Source of the DNA: Saccharomycopsis fibuligera x Saccharomycopsis cf. fibuligera
Taxonomy: Eukaryota; Ascomycota; Saccharomycetes; Ascoideales; Saccharomycopsidaceae
Length of the DNA: 64,000 nucleotides
NCBI GenBank assembly: GCA_001936135.1
Contig: CP012811.1
Coordinates: 1,674,001-1,738,000, forward strand
Direction: 5' to 3'
Shown: positions 29,654-40,661 of the stretch, piece by piece
How the letters are laid out: each line of letters starts with the position of its first letter
Numbering within the stretch: the stretch's first letter is position 1
Made by a program: the position numbers and the translations under genes
Notes under the pieces: model-generated
Database searches by the model: none
Seen by the model: only the letters and a program-made list of their open reading frames with translations
Told to the model about the DNA's origin: nothing

Positions 29654-32481
29654 GTAATTGTTATTATTATAGACTGTAAAATTATACAACCATTTTAACG
29701 ATTGTGCAATTGGATTCATTTCATTGGTTTGGCTGGGATTTTTTTTTTCTTTTCGTTTCTGCTTTTTCGCTTTTAGCTTTGTTTAACTGGATTGATTAGA
29801 TTTATTTTTTACTTTTCCTTTTATTCATGCTGTTTTTATTACTTTTTTCTGCTTAACGGTTCTTATGAAGCTTTTTTTTTCACCATTTCATCTCTTACAT
29901 TTTCTTCTCATCAAAAATTATAAAAAATTTGCACACATTTTCTTAACTTTCAATTGCTATTTCATACAAATATAAACTCAATTATAAATCGAATTGATCT
30001 TTGTAGCACCCATCTGAAAACAGAAGTTCAGTTCAGCGATAGCTTACTAAAAGTCATGCTGTGAGGATAAATGCTATACAGCATGTATAGTAATCTTGCT
30101 TAGAACAATTACAGCAACATTTGAATGCATCTGAAGGAGACATTAGGAATAGAAATTTTTAACTCGGTTATGTGCAATGACAGCTACCGGTGTCCAGTAT
30201 CTGCGCAAGCAGATCTGCTGGTGGGTTAAAAAGTAATTCCAATACATGCTGTATCTTATTTTTATTGTAACTCAAATCAGATCATAATATTTGAGGATAA
30301 AAATCTTGCGTATATATATGTATACATACAACTGAAAAAAGCTGCACTGGTTATTCAAGTTGTATTGTTTGTTAATTTTATTTAGGTATTGATATTTGAA
30401 TACCTAACATGAAGTTTAGTCGCCAAGGTATTTTACATATATGATATCAAAACGTTAACATTCAATATGACATCTATAGATTTTGAGATTAGCTAACTCC
30501 AAGAATCGATCAATTTCATCTATTTACAGCCTCGATTTGGAGCCACAGGGCAAAAAATTTCTTCGCGAATTGGAAGCAGCTATAGGCTACATCTATATTC
30601 ATCTCGTTTATTTTAGCACAGACATACTCGTGCACTATATTACTATAGTTCATTAGAGCATGATTATGCTGGCTCAGCTTTTTTCTTCCTGTTTTTTTTT
30701 GTTTTTTTTTTTTGTTTTTTTGTGATATCGTAACGCTCTGTTGTAATTATGTACACACATGAAAATCCCCACTGTACAGCAACAGAAAAAGTAGCTGTAC
30801 TAAATAAGCCCGCGTAAACAAAGAAAAAAAAACAAAATAAGAACTGAAGTGCCAAAAAAGGGAAAATGTAAACAAAAGCATGCCTGCAGGCAAAAGGACT
30901 CAAAAACGCGTATTTATACTTTTTCAAAAGCGGATTGAATAATTGGCTGACATGACTAAGTTGACTAACTGGATCAGTGAATATGTTGACAAATTCAATT
31001 CTTAATGCCGGTCTATGAGCTATGCGTAACGAGCTTACATTAAGGCTACCTTGAGTTTTTAGACTTTTCTTTTGTTTGTGCACTATAGCGACAACAAGTT
31101 GCAACTGTACTAAAAGCACTGAGCATGCTGAGTAAAGAGCTTTGTGAAAAAGAACCATAAAGCATAGATATTGCTATCTTTCAATACTTTTTGAAAAACA
31201 TGTCGAGATGTCGAGATGATTTGCTTTTTTCTTTGTTCAGATATTAAGGCAGTGTAATTGAACCACTATTTTAACCAGAACAAGATCATATTCGACATTG
31301 CTTGTTGTAAAATCTACCTATGTCCTCCTAGATTAATTGTAACGATATAGGTATAAATACCCTGTGCTCTGGAAGTGCATCCAATAGTAAATGAGCAAAC
31401 TCATTCCGCTACCTATACGTTGGCAAACCTTGTAATGATGTTAAAGTTATAATATGTAACATTCCGGCTTACCATATGTCTCATTCAGTTTACTAGCAAC
31501 GTCATAAAGAGCTACGTCCCCTACAACATAATCTTTCTGTAGCGCACAAGCGCTAATTTAGTTAACGGTCCTACCTTCCCTCCATTAATCAATCGTACTG
31601 TAAAAGAAACAGTTCCTGCGCTAAACATAATTTTTGACAGCTTGGTGAAACCTCAAGACTTTACATCAGTGGTGCTAATGTAAACTATATAAATGTGTAC
31701 TTTAAGGCCATTGGGTAGAGCTGAATTATGTATTTCAGATGCCAATATCTGTGCGTGCAGACGCTGGGATCTCAAGAGATTGGAATGCACAAAGAGGGCA
31801 CGACAAAAAGGTTTTTACACTGGCAGGTTCTACTCTCGACCTTGATCGAGTACAAAATCATATTGAGGATGCCTGTATGGATTACTTACGGCTAAACAAG
31901 TACTATATGGGTACTAAACAAGTAATCAAAAAAAATACAAAAAAAAAATGTGATTAAAAATTTTGTCATTGGCTCATGTTGAGGCAACTGCAGGGAACAT
32001 AGAATAATAGGAAATACAAAGTATCTTTGCTATTGTTACTGATATTACTTAAGGTTGCTTGTTTGTTTACTTTGCTAAGCCTTCTTATTTGTTTATTTAC
32101 TTTTCCATGGCGTGGGTTGCGTTTGTGGAAGACTACAATGAAGTAAATTAATACAAAGAGAAAACTTTCTTTATCCAGCTATAAAATAAATAAAAATACA
32201 ATAATATACAGAACCGAAAACCAAAAAACTAATAAATAGTTGTTGTCACTATCGGCAAAACATTTTTACATATTTCTCTGGAAGCAAATCTAGAAGAATC
32301 GACAAATCTCATAATATTAAAAAATTTTCAAATCTTCTAGAAAACATGCAAATGTTTCCCAAACAGTAAACAAACAAAATGAGAAAAGAACAAAATATAA
32401 CAAATTAAATATTTGAGGCCGTCCAATCAAAAAGAGAAAAGAGCGGGAATAAAATCTAGAAAATCTCTAATATGATCACAA
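29654..32481. other. Gene-poor region, 2.8 kb, between PRB1 and TOS1
   Basis: Begins with the T-rich PRB1 3' flank. The longest frame (30664-31158, minus, 164 codons) is driven by homopolymer runs and shows no domain. A 72-codon frame at 31739-31957 (plus) has ordinary composition but no recognisable family. Nothing else is supported. Confidence 0.4.
31739..31957 (+). CDS. Doubtful small ORF
   Basis: 72 codons from ATG, with ordinary amino-acid composition in the first 60 residues (for example LDLDRVQNHIEDACMDYLRL, a plausible amphipathic helix) and a Lys-rich end produced by A runs. There is a TATATAA-like element at about 31686-31692, roughly 50 bp upstream. I recognise no family. It may be a small orphan gene, a fragment or chance. 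Confidence 0.15.
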   Translation: MPISVRADAGISRDWNAQRGHDKKVFTLAGSTLDLDRVQNHIEDACMDYLRLNKYYMGTKQVIKKNTKKKCD

Positions 32482-33849
32482 TTATGATCCGTAAACATTA
32501 GCTTTAGTAGCGCTGCCAGACAACCATTTAGAGACTGTAGAAGCAGAAAGACTGCTGTCAAAGTCAAAGTCGTCAACTTGGATCAAAGAAATGTTAGAGC
32601 CATCAAAGATAACAACAGCAGTCAAGTAATCATTGTATGGTCTGTCAAAAGTTTCAGAGGAGCCACCACCACCCCATCTAGAGAGGTTGTGACCACCTTG
32701 ACCATCATGCAAGTGGTTAGTCAAACTACTAGCATCAGATTCACTGTCAACTTCGAACAAATCCAATTCACCACAACCTGTGGACCAACAAGAACAGGAT
32801 TCTTCACCATATTGCAAAGTTCTTGGAATTCTACCGTTCAATAACCAAATAGCTGGCATGTCATGGTTGTTAGTAACAGAGTCAGTAGCCTTTGGCATCT
32901 TGAATTTGAAAGCAAAAATTTTGAGTTTACCATCCCAACCCTTTTTAGCTGGAATGCCATCTCTGTAGTAGCCACAATCGTTATCACAGTCTTTGCCACT
33001 GAATAAGATAACTTCATCATCAGAGTCCAAAGTGGTGTCACTCAAAGTAGTAGCTGACTTAGATTTACCAGTACCCTTGGAATCAGCGTAGGAGATAGAG
33101 TTACCAAAGCTAGAAGACCAGGTACCAGAGTAACTTTCATCACCCTTGTGGTTCATGAAAACAACGTTGTCAGAAGTACCTTCGCTGGCATCATAATAAG
33201 AGTCTCTAGACCAGCTCCCGGAACCAGTAGCGGATGGGGAAGAGGAAGAGGAAGAAGTCTTCGAAGCTGAGTCTGAAGAAGAAGCGTAAGAAGAAGATGA
33301 AGCGTAAGAAGAAGAAGCGGAAGTGATGGCACTTGAAGATGGTTCAACATCAGTGCTATGATATTTGTCCAAGACCTTGTTGTTGATGTTGTTGACAACA
33401 GAAGCAGAAGTAGTGGTGGATGGACTAGCAGTAGTGGTTTCATCATCACCTTCAGTGACATAAACAGTTTGAGTAACGTCAACAACTTGAGTGGCAGCTT
33501 CTCTCTTGTGTTGATGGTGAAGATGTCTCTTCAAGTTAACTTTATCTTCACAATCAACATTTTCGGAAAGATCTCTCTTAGAGTTGGAAGAGCTTTGAGT
33601 GTAAACGGCAAATTTTTTCAAATTGATTGGACCTCTAATGTGGACAGACAAATCTTCATCCAATGGAGAAAGGTTACCACTGAAAGATTTGGTGCTGCTG
33701 CTACATTTACCAGAACTTTCATCCATCTTAGTGACATCTTTGTAACTACCAGAGTATCCGACACCAGAGTATTGGATGAATTTGTTGCTGGCAACAGCAA
33801 CATCCAAAAAGGCCATAGCGGCCATAACAAAAGGAACAGTGAATTGCAT
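32482..33849 (-). CDS. TOS1: Cell-wall protein Tos1 (covalently linked glucan-related protein)
   Basis: Secreted cell-wall protein of the Tos1 family, related to glucan-modifying proteins. The product has 455 residues, matching the yeast orthologue. It starts with a signal peptide (about 1-20, VMAAMAFLDVAVA), then the N-terminal Tos1 domain (FIQYSGVGYSGSYKDVT and LSVHIRGPINLKKFAVY), a KR processing-like site near residue 90, a Ser/Thr-rich linker (about 120-210) and the C-terminal domain (about 210-455) with CDNDCGYYRDGIP, MPAIWLLNGRIPRT, SCSCWSTGCGELDLFEV and a WGGGGS segment. The acidic GELDLFEV motif resembles the core of GH16-like folds; enzymatic activity is not established from sequence alone. 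Confidence 0.93.
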   Translation of the reverse strand: MQFTVPFVMAAMAFLDVAVASNKFIQYSGVGYSGSYKDVTKMDESSGKCSSSTKSFSGNLSPLDEDLSVHIRGPINLKKFAVYTQSSSNSKRDLSENVDCEDKVNLKRHLHHQHKREAATQVVDVTQTVYVTEGDDETTTASPSTTTSASVVNNINNKVLDKYHSTDVEPSSSAITSASSSYASSSSYASSSDSASKTSSSSSSPSATGSGSWSRDSYYDASEGTSDNVVFMNHKGDESYSGTWSSSFGNSISYADSKGTGKSKSATTLSDTTLDSDDEVILFSGKDCDNDCGYYRDGIPAKKGWDGKLKIFAFKFKMPKATDSVTNNHDMPAIWLLNGRIPRTLQYGEESCSCWSTGCGELDLFEVDSESDASSLTNHLHDGQGGHNLSRWGGGGSSETFDRPYNDYLTAVVIFDGSNISLIQVDDFDFDSSLSASTVSKWLSGSATKANVYGS

Positions 33850-35977
33850 AGTAGTGATAACTAAATTCTATTACTTTGCTAATGAGTTGTCCTTTATTAT
33901 GAAGTGTTTCAAAGAAATATTTTTAATATCTGCTCAAAGGAATGTAAGTGGCTTCTTTTGAAATGAATGTGAATGAATGAAAAATAGTTGGAAAGCCTGA
34001 GGTACTTAAACAAGATATATCAAACACGCCAAAAAAAGAAAGAAGACAGGTACCAGAAACAGAAAAGAGAATGAAAAAAATAAAACAAAAAAAAATAGGA
34101 GAGTAGGGAGGCTGATACGTTTTATATTGTACTGCCGTTACCTTTTTGAAGGCGGTGCATGAATCGAGATGCAGGTGTACGCACATCTTTCCCATGCACA
34201 ACGCGACGCATTCCCCGGTGCCAGTATGCTAAGCGCTGCTTGGTGTTGACTACACCACCTGTAGTTACTTTAAGTTGCAATACAGAGTTTAAAGTTGCGC
34301 CTAGCTGCCTTCAACTGCACAACACAAAGTCAACTGGACAAAAAGCCTTGCGATTGTGAAGCGTGGGAGATACGCATATACCTGAGAACGGGGTTGTATA
34401 TTTTTCTTGACTAGAGAGTACGTAACTGGGTGAGCAGGAAAAGCGCGTTGGAGGCGTGGTATGCCTTGGCGGTAGCAGTTGCTAACGACTGTTGACTCGA
34501 GTTTTGGGTGTTTGCAATAGTGCTTGAGGTTTGGTTCCTCAGAGCTTCAACGAGGATCTAAGTTACATTTGGGTTTATCTACTTCAACGGTATATAAAAC
34601 TTTAGAAATATCTACAGTGAAAATATTCAGCAACGTTTCACAGAAGGTTTTCTGCTGAAAAATCATGGTTTGAAAGTTATATCTACTCAAAGGCGACCGG
34701 TATACTTACCAGCTTTGGTTTTGGCTTGCAAGATCTAGACTTTCCGCACCGGTTACCGGCACTGAGGCAGAAAAAGAGCTGGGCATTCAAGGTTTAAGGC
34801 ACAATTTCTTCAAACAAAAAAAGCGTGCACTGAGATTACCCGGGGCATAAACCATTTCAAATTGTCCGGGTATTCATTTTAGATCTGAGGCTAGTGCCTC
34901 TAATGGGTAGATTTGGTTTCAAATCTATATTGCTTCCAAACTCCAAGCTTCAAAATCCAAATGAATGAATGGCGGATTCTCACTAGCGACTGCTGCTATA
35001 ATAGTGCTCCGTAACATAGTAATTTACTGGTTTGTTTTGCTAAACAAGAGCAATGATCTGGTGGTGGGGATCTGGGGGAGTGTTTCATCAATTGTAAGAT
35101 ACACTATATGGAAGCCGTTTCAATTACAAGTATCAAAGGACTTGGGCAAACAAAACAAGAAAGTCTTCGAAAAGCATGTAGTTCCCTTCGATCATTGAAT
35201 TGTTTAAAGCTAGCTTGTGAGAAATGCACACAAAAAAGCACCAATGTCTGTGCTTCGTTGTGTCCAGTGAAGTACTCTGTCGCTGCTATCAAATGAGTAG
35301 CTATCCTATCTGGCAAAACATTCAGAGGTTGTTTCAGAATCTAGTGGCCTAGATTTTACTACAAGTATATGCTCATTGACCAAATTGCTAAAGTATCGTA
35401 GTTGATTAATTGAAAACCTCCCTCATTGCATTTGCGGATATTGGAAAAGCCTTGCTTGGCTCAAAATAGTGGATGATATCATTGGAGATTCATCAAAGAA
35501 TGTTTACGGATATGCATAACAGGTGGATGGTCAATTAATTGAGCTTCAGTTGGAGAAAAATAGGTAGAGAGTACGTACCTCTGATGCTTCTAAGCTCAAA
35601 AAATAAACTGCTTATTCGATTGAGAATGAAAAGGAGTGTTAATGTTACTTGGAAGCCGAAGTATGGGGCAGTGACGTAAATCTAGTTTAGTATTGGTGCT
35701 GCTACATTGCGCTCTTATACTAATTGATTATGATCAATATAACCAACGCTACACCGGCGAGTACCATGAATATGGCTTTCGATAATTGATAATATTTGAG
35801 TTTGGAATCCCGCGAGACATTTTTCGTCTGCAAATTGCTGATGATGTCTTCAATGAAAGTTCCCAATTACACTAAATACACCAATGCATTTTTCCGCCAG
35901 GTGCGTGCTCTCTTTAAAGTTTAGCTATTTCAACGGCGAAACTTAAGCTCGTTCGATTTCAGTTGCATCAAAGTTTT

Positions 35978-35980
<3 letters not shown>

Positions 35981-36010
<30 letters not shown>
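35981..36010. repeat. Poly-T run (30)
   Basis: Thirty uninterrupted T, followed by further T-rich sequence to about 36075. It lies 1.8 kb left of a similar A run in inverted orientation. Confidence 0.85.
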
Positions 36011-36012
<2 letters not shown>

Positions 36013-37843
36013 TTTGTTTGCTTCGTTGATATAGTTTTCCTTTTTCTTTCTGAATAATTGCTTTTTTTTTTTCTATTCAGAAGAGAGTTAGATAAATGAC
36101 TAAACCTATTTTTTAACGACTCATGAAGTTAAATCTGAGGGTAAGATGTAATGTATTGCCTCAACTATTGACAAATAGTATAAGGCTTGCCACTACATAT
36201 ATACTAGAGAGCAGGCGGTTTCTTCATAACTTTTTAACGTTTCTTTTCTCTGAAGTATATTGAATATATAATTTTTCAAGAAAGAAAAAGAAAAAAAAAT
36301 TTCAGCTCACGGTGATTTCTTCTTCATTCCGCTAAAACAAGATATACCAAAACAGGCTATTATCTCAATAATCCCAAGGCTCTGAATATCATTATTATTA
36401 TTGTACTAAACAAAGCACCTAAGAACGTTATTTAGATTATGCGCCCGTTTCTTGACAACTTTTTGAAATTAATAAGGAAAGAACCTCCTTGGCCTCCAAA
36501 ATCTAGACTTGTGTCTACAGATCTCAGTGCTTTACATGCTCGTCTCAAAGAGCCATCTAATTTGTAGCAAGCAAGTTTATCATACATTTTCATGCCTCTC
36601 GGCCGACAACTACAAGGGACCGTTGCCGCTTTAGGAAGTATGATTAGCTTGTTTTTTTCACGTAAAGGACTAACGCTAATAATATTCCGCGAAGCTTTTT
36701 AATGCTATTATAAAACTATGACTTTGTATACGACTAGATGATGCATCTTGAATCAACTGCTTGAGGCTGTGGTCTGTGTTTGCGTCTAGTCTATAAAGTT
36801 TATAACACTACCAATGATAGATTCCTATATCTTTTCTATTCTTGTCCCTTTTCTTAAAAATTCAGTCATCCGATGTGGTGATGCGGCAATTGAATAGCTT
36901 GAGTTTCACTTTACCTATTCGCAAACGGTTATGATTTCTCTTTTTCTCAAGAATGTCGATCATAATCCTATCTCTCAACCAAATTTTGAATTATCTTGTT
37001 TGTTCTTTCAATTTGAAGTTTAACTGTCTCTCTTTTCCAAATTTTTAGTTTCCGTTTTCTTTTTTCTTCTCGTCTAGATTTAAATTCAAATGCCGAAATG
37101 CAAAACTTTAATCGTTTTTGCAACTCCGAATAAGAACTCAAACTTTAATGTCTTGGTGCCACTTAAACGAGACTCAGTTTTTACCAATATATTAGCCTCG
37201 AATCATATAAAGTTTATGAAAACCTGCAAAACTTTTCTTCTCTTTTTTCCTTTTTTTTTTCTTCTTTCAAACCCACAAAAATTTTCAACGTTTTGCAATA
37301 AAGTTTACACTGAACCATTAGTTGTTGATTGTTCTTCCCTAAACAGTTTGCTATTTGAAGCATATAATAAACTTCATGTTTTCAAGATTTTAATTAACTT
37401 GAGAGTTCCACGAAAGTACTAATACTTTTTTTTCTTTCCCCTAGTTTTTGCTAAAGATGAGAAATTAAATATAATCAGTATTTCTTCATTTTGTTAATAA
37501 AAAGAAAAAGAAGCAAGAACCCAAAAGCTTGGGAACGGGGCGTGGCAAGAAAGCGTTCTAGTGCGGCAATGTTTCGCATGCATGCCTGATCTGTTTTGAC
37601 TTCTTTTGCTCAAAAGCTGCACTAGCGAATTTTACGTAAGCTGCTCAAATGATTATGTATTGCAAATCACTTTAAATGAATTTTGTTGAGCTCGTCTATG
37701 TTTTGAACAAATCCCTTTGAATATGATATTTTACACAGCCCTTATATCTTAAACCTGTAAAACCTTCCTAATATAATGTACTACTACTATACGAGCGTTG
37801 TCAATTATTAAACTAACTGGAAATTTCTGTTGTAGCCAATAAT

Positions 37844-37845
<2 letters not shown>

Positions 37846-37877
<32 letters not shown>
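37846..37877. repeat. Poly-A run (32)
   Basis: Thirty-two uninterrupted A. Together with the T run at 35981 it brackets a gene-free 1.8 kb. No target-site duplication was found next to either run. Confidence 0.85.
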
Positions 37878-37879
<2 letters not shown>

Positions 37880-38861
37880 CCTACAGGAGAGAAAGGGAGA
37901 AGGAGAAGAATAATTTATAGTGAACCTATGCATGCATTCATCTGGCACGTAGCAGGAGGGAGTGCATTATGTGAAAATTGGACCCCTGGGTTAATTTTTA
38001 GACAAAATTTTTATGGTAATGCAGAACGTCGATAGTGGGTCGAAAGAATCACATCGCTCAAAAAATTACAATCCAATTTCTCAAGTACAAATCTGAATAA
38101 AGTCAAACCAACTGCTGTAGTGATTCTCCAGACTGATTGCCGATAAATGGTTGACTCAGCCAACGTGACTTCGCAATCTCCCCCTGAGTAACGATTGGAC
38201 TTCCAGACAGGTGATGAGTACAGAGAATAAAAATTAAACGCCATCGACCACTTTGCTAATTTATCTATTCAATAGTATACCGCCAAACAACATGTTACGC
38301 TTCTAATCCTGTTGGTCACTTCTCTAATAAATTGTCAATATTTAAACGTAACAGGGCCCACAACCGGAAAAGTTGGAAAATCCGAGATTTGTGTATCTTT
38401 ATATAAGCTTAGTTTTATTTAGGAGACCGGCCTCCGCCGATTGCTTAGAAATGTATAGGGCAAATTTTCAAGCATCAAAGCATCGAAGTGTCAAAGCATC
38501 CCTCTTTATACCAATCAGTAAATAAAAACGCTGAATTATGCCTGCTTCGGAGTTTTCTTGAAAAATAAATTCAAACCTAATTTTCACTTGCCTTCCTTTT
38601 AATATTGGAAACCTTCTTTTTTGATTTGGTCTTTTGTACAGTGGCCAGTAACACAATTATACAAGAGGTTTTGGTTTTAGATACACCGATAAATACAGGA
38701 TAGAACAGAGCCCTGCAAAACAAAGATCCACAAACTTCAATCCAAGGAAGCTTCACCATATCGAACCGCATTTAAAGAAACCTTTTGTTCAAAGATACTC
38801 AAATATATTACTATCATTAACAACTTTCAATCTCTTTTTAGGGCTCTAGTTTCAATAAAAT

Positions 38862-39449
38862 ATGATTAGAGAAAACGCACTCTTATCTACCGAGGGGAAC
38901 AAACAGCAAAGACAGAAAACGGCACTAGATTCTCTTCAGTTTGAAAAACATCAGCAAGCCTTTCACCAGAGGCCCCTATCAAATTCATCAAAATTCCAGC
39001 CTTCATCAATGTCGTCACCACCAGTAATCTTAAGCGCCGGACAAATCGGAGTCAACTACAACACTGGGCACATTGATGCAAGAATAGAAGAACAGTTCAA
39101 ACAAGCAGTTTTTAATATCAGTCAACAGTTGATGAATGGCAGGCCATTATCATCGTCATCAATAGAGATAATTCACGTGGTGATTATTGTCCTGAATCGG
39201 GCTGAAATTCCCAAGATTGATAGAATATTCGATGATTGTATACTGTCGATGATGACGAGGGTGCTGCCGATGAAAGATAGTATTATTGGGACGAGGAAAA
39301 AAATTGGCAGGGCATACCAGGTGGTGGGGTTTCCTGATCCGATAGTAAAAATTGAACTCAGAGCTACAGCACGGGTCACAGCTACACGCGAACGTGAGAA
39401 TGGGGATAGTTATAGATTTGAAAATGGGCATGTTGGGCCTCAGTTGTGA
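38862..39449 (+). CDS. Orphan hypothetical ORF
   Basis: 195 residues from ATG. The first 50 are Gln/Ser-rich; about 60-170 reads like a folded domain with alternating helices and strands (IDARIEEQFKQAVFNISQQ, IEIIHVVIIVLNRAEIPKID). I recognise no family. Three in-frame CTG codons (39192, 39243, 39264) in 195 codons contrast with two in 1,387 for LYS2, arguing against a conserved, well-expressed gene. The codon at 39192 lies in the hydrophobic segment just quoted. It may be a young gene, a decayed gene or a chance frame. Confidence 0.3.
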   Translation: MIRENALLSTEGNKQQRQKTALDSLQFEKHQQAFHQRPLSNSSKFQPSSMSSPPVILSAGQIGVNYNTGHIDARIEEQFKQAVFNISQQLMNGRPLSSSSIEIIHVVIIVLNRAEIPKIDRIFDDCILSMMTRVLPMKDSIIGTRKKIGRAYQVVGFPDPIVKIELRATARVTATRERENGDSYRFENGHVGPQL

Positions 39450-39543
39450 TTTGATAAATCAAAATGTCAAAATAGAAGAATCTGACAACCTTCCATGATT
39501 CTATGGAACAACATGCACTATTGATTCGTTGGAACTTAGCAAT

Positions 39544-39879
39544 ATGACTTCTAGTGATTCTGACGTCTTTCAAGTTATTGAAGATGATTTAAAATCGTAT
39601 CATTTTGATGGTTTTCGATTCGGGAGCAGCATTACTATATTAAGTGCGCTGGTCTTGGGTAGTACGCTTCCTAAGAAAAGACACTTTCAACCTTTTTGGT
39701 CAACTGGTTCATATTCCCTATTCGGTGTTACGGACTTAAGCCTGACCAATAGTCAGTACGGTGCTAACAGTAGCATATATATTCACACCTCAATGCACGA
39801 TCAACCCATACCCCGATTCGCCTTGAAAAAAGCGTTTGTATTGAAAGGCCATTATCAACTCGCTACGGAGTTGGATTAA
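39544..39879 (+). CDS. Orphan hypothetical small ORF
   Basis: 111 residues from the first ATG at 39544, in a different frame from the ORF that ends about 95 bp upstream. Composition is ordinary (for example DDLKSYHFDGFRFGSSITIL), with two in-frame CTG codons (39649, 39742). No domain, signal peptide or membrane segment is clear. It could be a remnant of the same decayed locus as the preceding ORF. Confidence 0.2.
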   Translation: MTSSDSDVFQVIEDDLKSYHFDGFRFGSSITILSALVLGSTLPKKRHFQPFWSTGSYSLFGVTDLSLTNSQYGANSSIYIHTSMHDQPIPRFALKKAFVLKGHYQLATELD

Positions 39880-40661
39880 CGTCGACGTTGATCTATAGAT
39901 CAGCCATCTGCCACTAAAGCCATATTAAATATCACTGCATGTATAGGCATATAAATGTAATATTATGCATAACGCGTGAAAACAGTGCATTGGAAGACTT
40001 CATGGCACACCATACAGCATTGTAGTGCATTGTTACAAGCACCTGATCATTAAACGCCCCTTTCTTTTTGTCGGCCTCTGATTTTCGATTATGGCTTCTA
40101 TCCAGTAATTGAGTGATTGTACAGTGATTTATACCAGAAATGTCGTTAAAGCACAGTTAATTGAGTGTCTGAACGGGTTTTCATGAAAGATTAGCGATGT
40201 TTACATACTGTAGTGTCGAAACTCTGTTCGCGGCTCTCTCATCTTTCTGTGCTGTTGATCAAAGTATTATCGCTTTTTCTGCGTTTCGCCCTTCCTTCCT
40301 CCCTTGTAGCTGGATCCACGTAAACGTTTGAAAATCAATTTCTCAAAATTGCTTGCCAGCCCTGCGCTGTCCTCCTCCAAAACAGATCACTGCGCCAAAA
40401 ACATAGAAAAAAAAAAAAAAAAAAAAAAAGTAAAGAAAAATCAAAGTCAAAATATCCAGAAATCATTAGCCAAAATCAACGTCAACATCAAAGTCAATAC
40501 CCCATTTTTTCTAATTAGCGTTTCCATCTTTTTGCGTTTTAGAGTTATATTTCGTTTTTGAATTTATTATTTTTTAGCATCCTTTCCAACGACGCATTAC
40601 CCATACAACATCGATATATCAATCATTCTATCTACAAACATTTAGATGACAATCCTCTCAA
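39880..40661. promoter_or_regulatory. Promoter region of the RasGEF gene
   Basis: 782 bp upstream of the SH3-RasGEF gene, ending in an A/C-rich leader. It contains a 23-base A run at 40407-40429. No other element is identified. Confidence 0.35.
40407..40429. repeat. Poly-A run (23)
   Basis: Twenty-three uninterrupted A about 230 bp before the RasGEF start, likely a nucleosome-excluding promoter tract. Confidence 0.8.

Larger units (their letters stand above)
33850..38861. other. Large gene-poor block, 5 kb
   Basis: No convincing gene in about 5,000 bp, the longest such stretch in the window. Proximal to TOS1 it will hold that gene's promoter. It contains a perfect CCGGT-T-ACCGG inverted repeat at 34749-34759, TACCCGG/CCGGGTA facing each other at 34837-34872, a 30-base T run at 35981-36010 and a 32-base A run at 37846-37877. 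Frames of 60-110 codons (for example 37090-37422) have biased composition and no domain. Candidates are a centromere, an unannotated non-coding RNA, or simply a long promoter. I could not see long inverted repeats by eye. Confidence 0.4.

Noticed and set aside
30664-31158. 164-codon minus-strand ORF
   Set aside because: Composition is dominated by homopolymer-driven Phe and Lys strings. No domain is visible, and the gene-poor context suggests chance.
34696-34760. ATACTTACC resembling the 5' end of U1 snRNA, about 100 bp after TATATAA
   Set aside because: The U1-70K loop consensus (GATCAnGAAG) and an Sm site are not found downstream, and the match ends after nine bases.
37090-37422. 110-codon ORF in the gene-poor block
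   Set aside because: It has biased Phe/Leu/Asn composition from T-rich DNA and no recognisable domain.
38011-38244. 77-codon minus-strand ORF with faint likeness to the RNase H end of copia-type pol genes
   Set aside because: The likeness is a few spaced residues only. No terminal repeats or other element parts are nearby.
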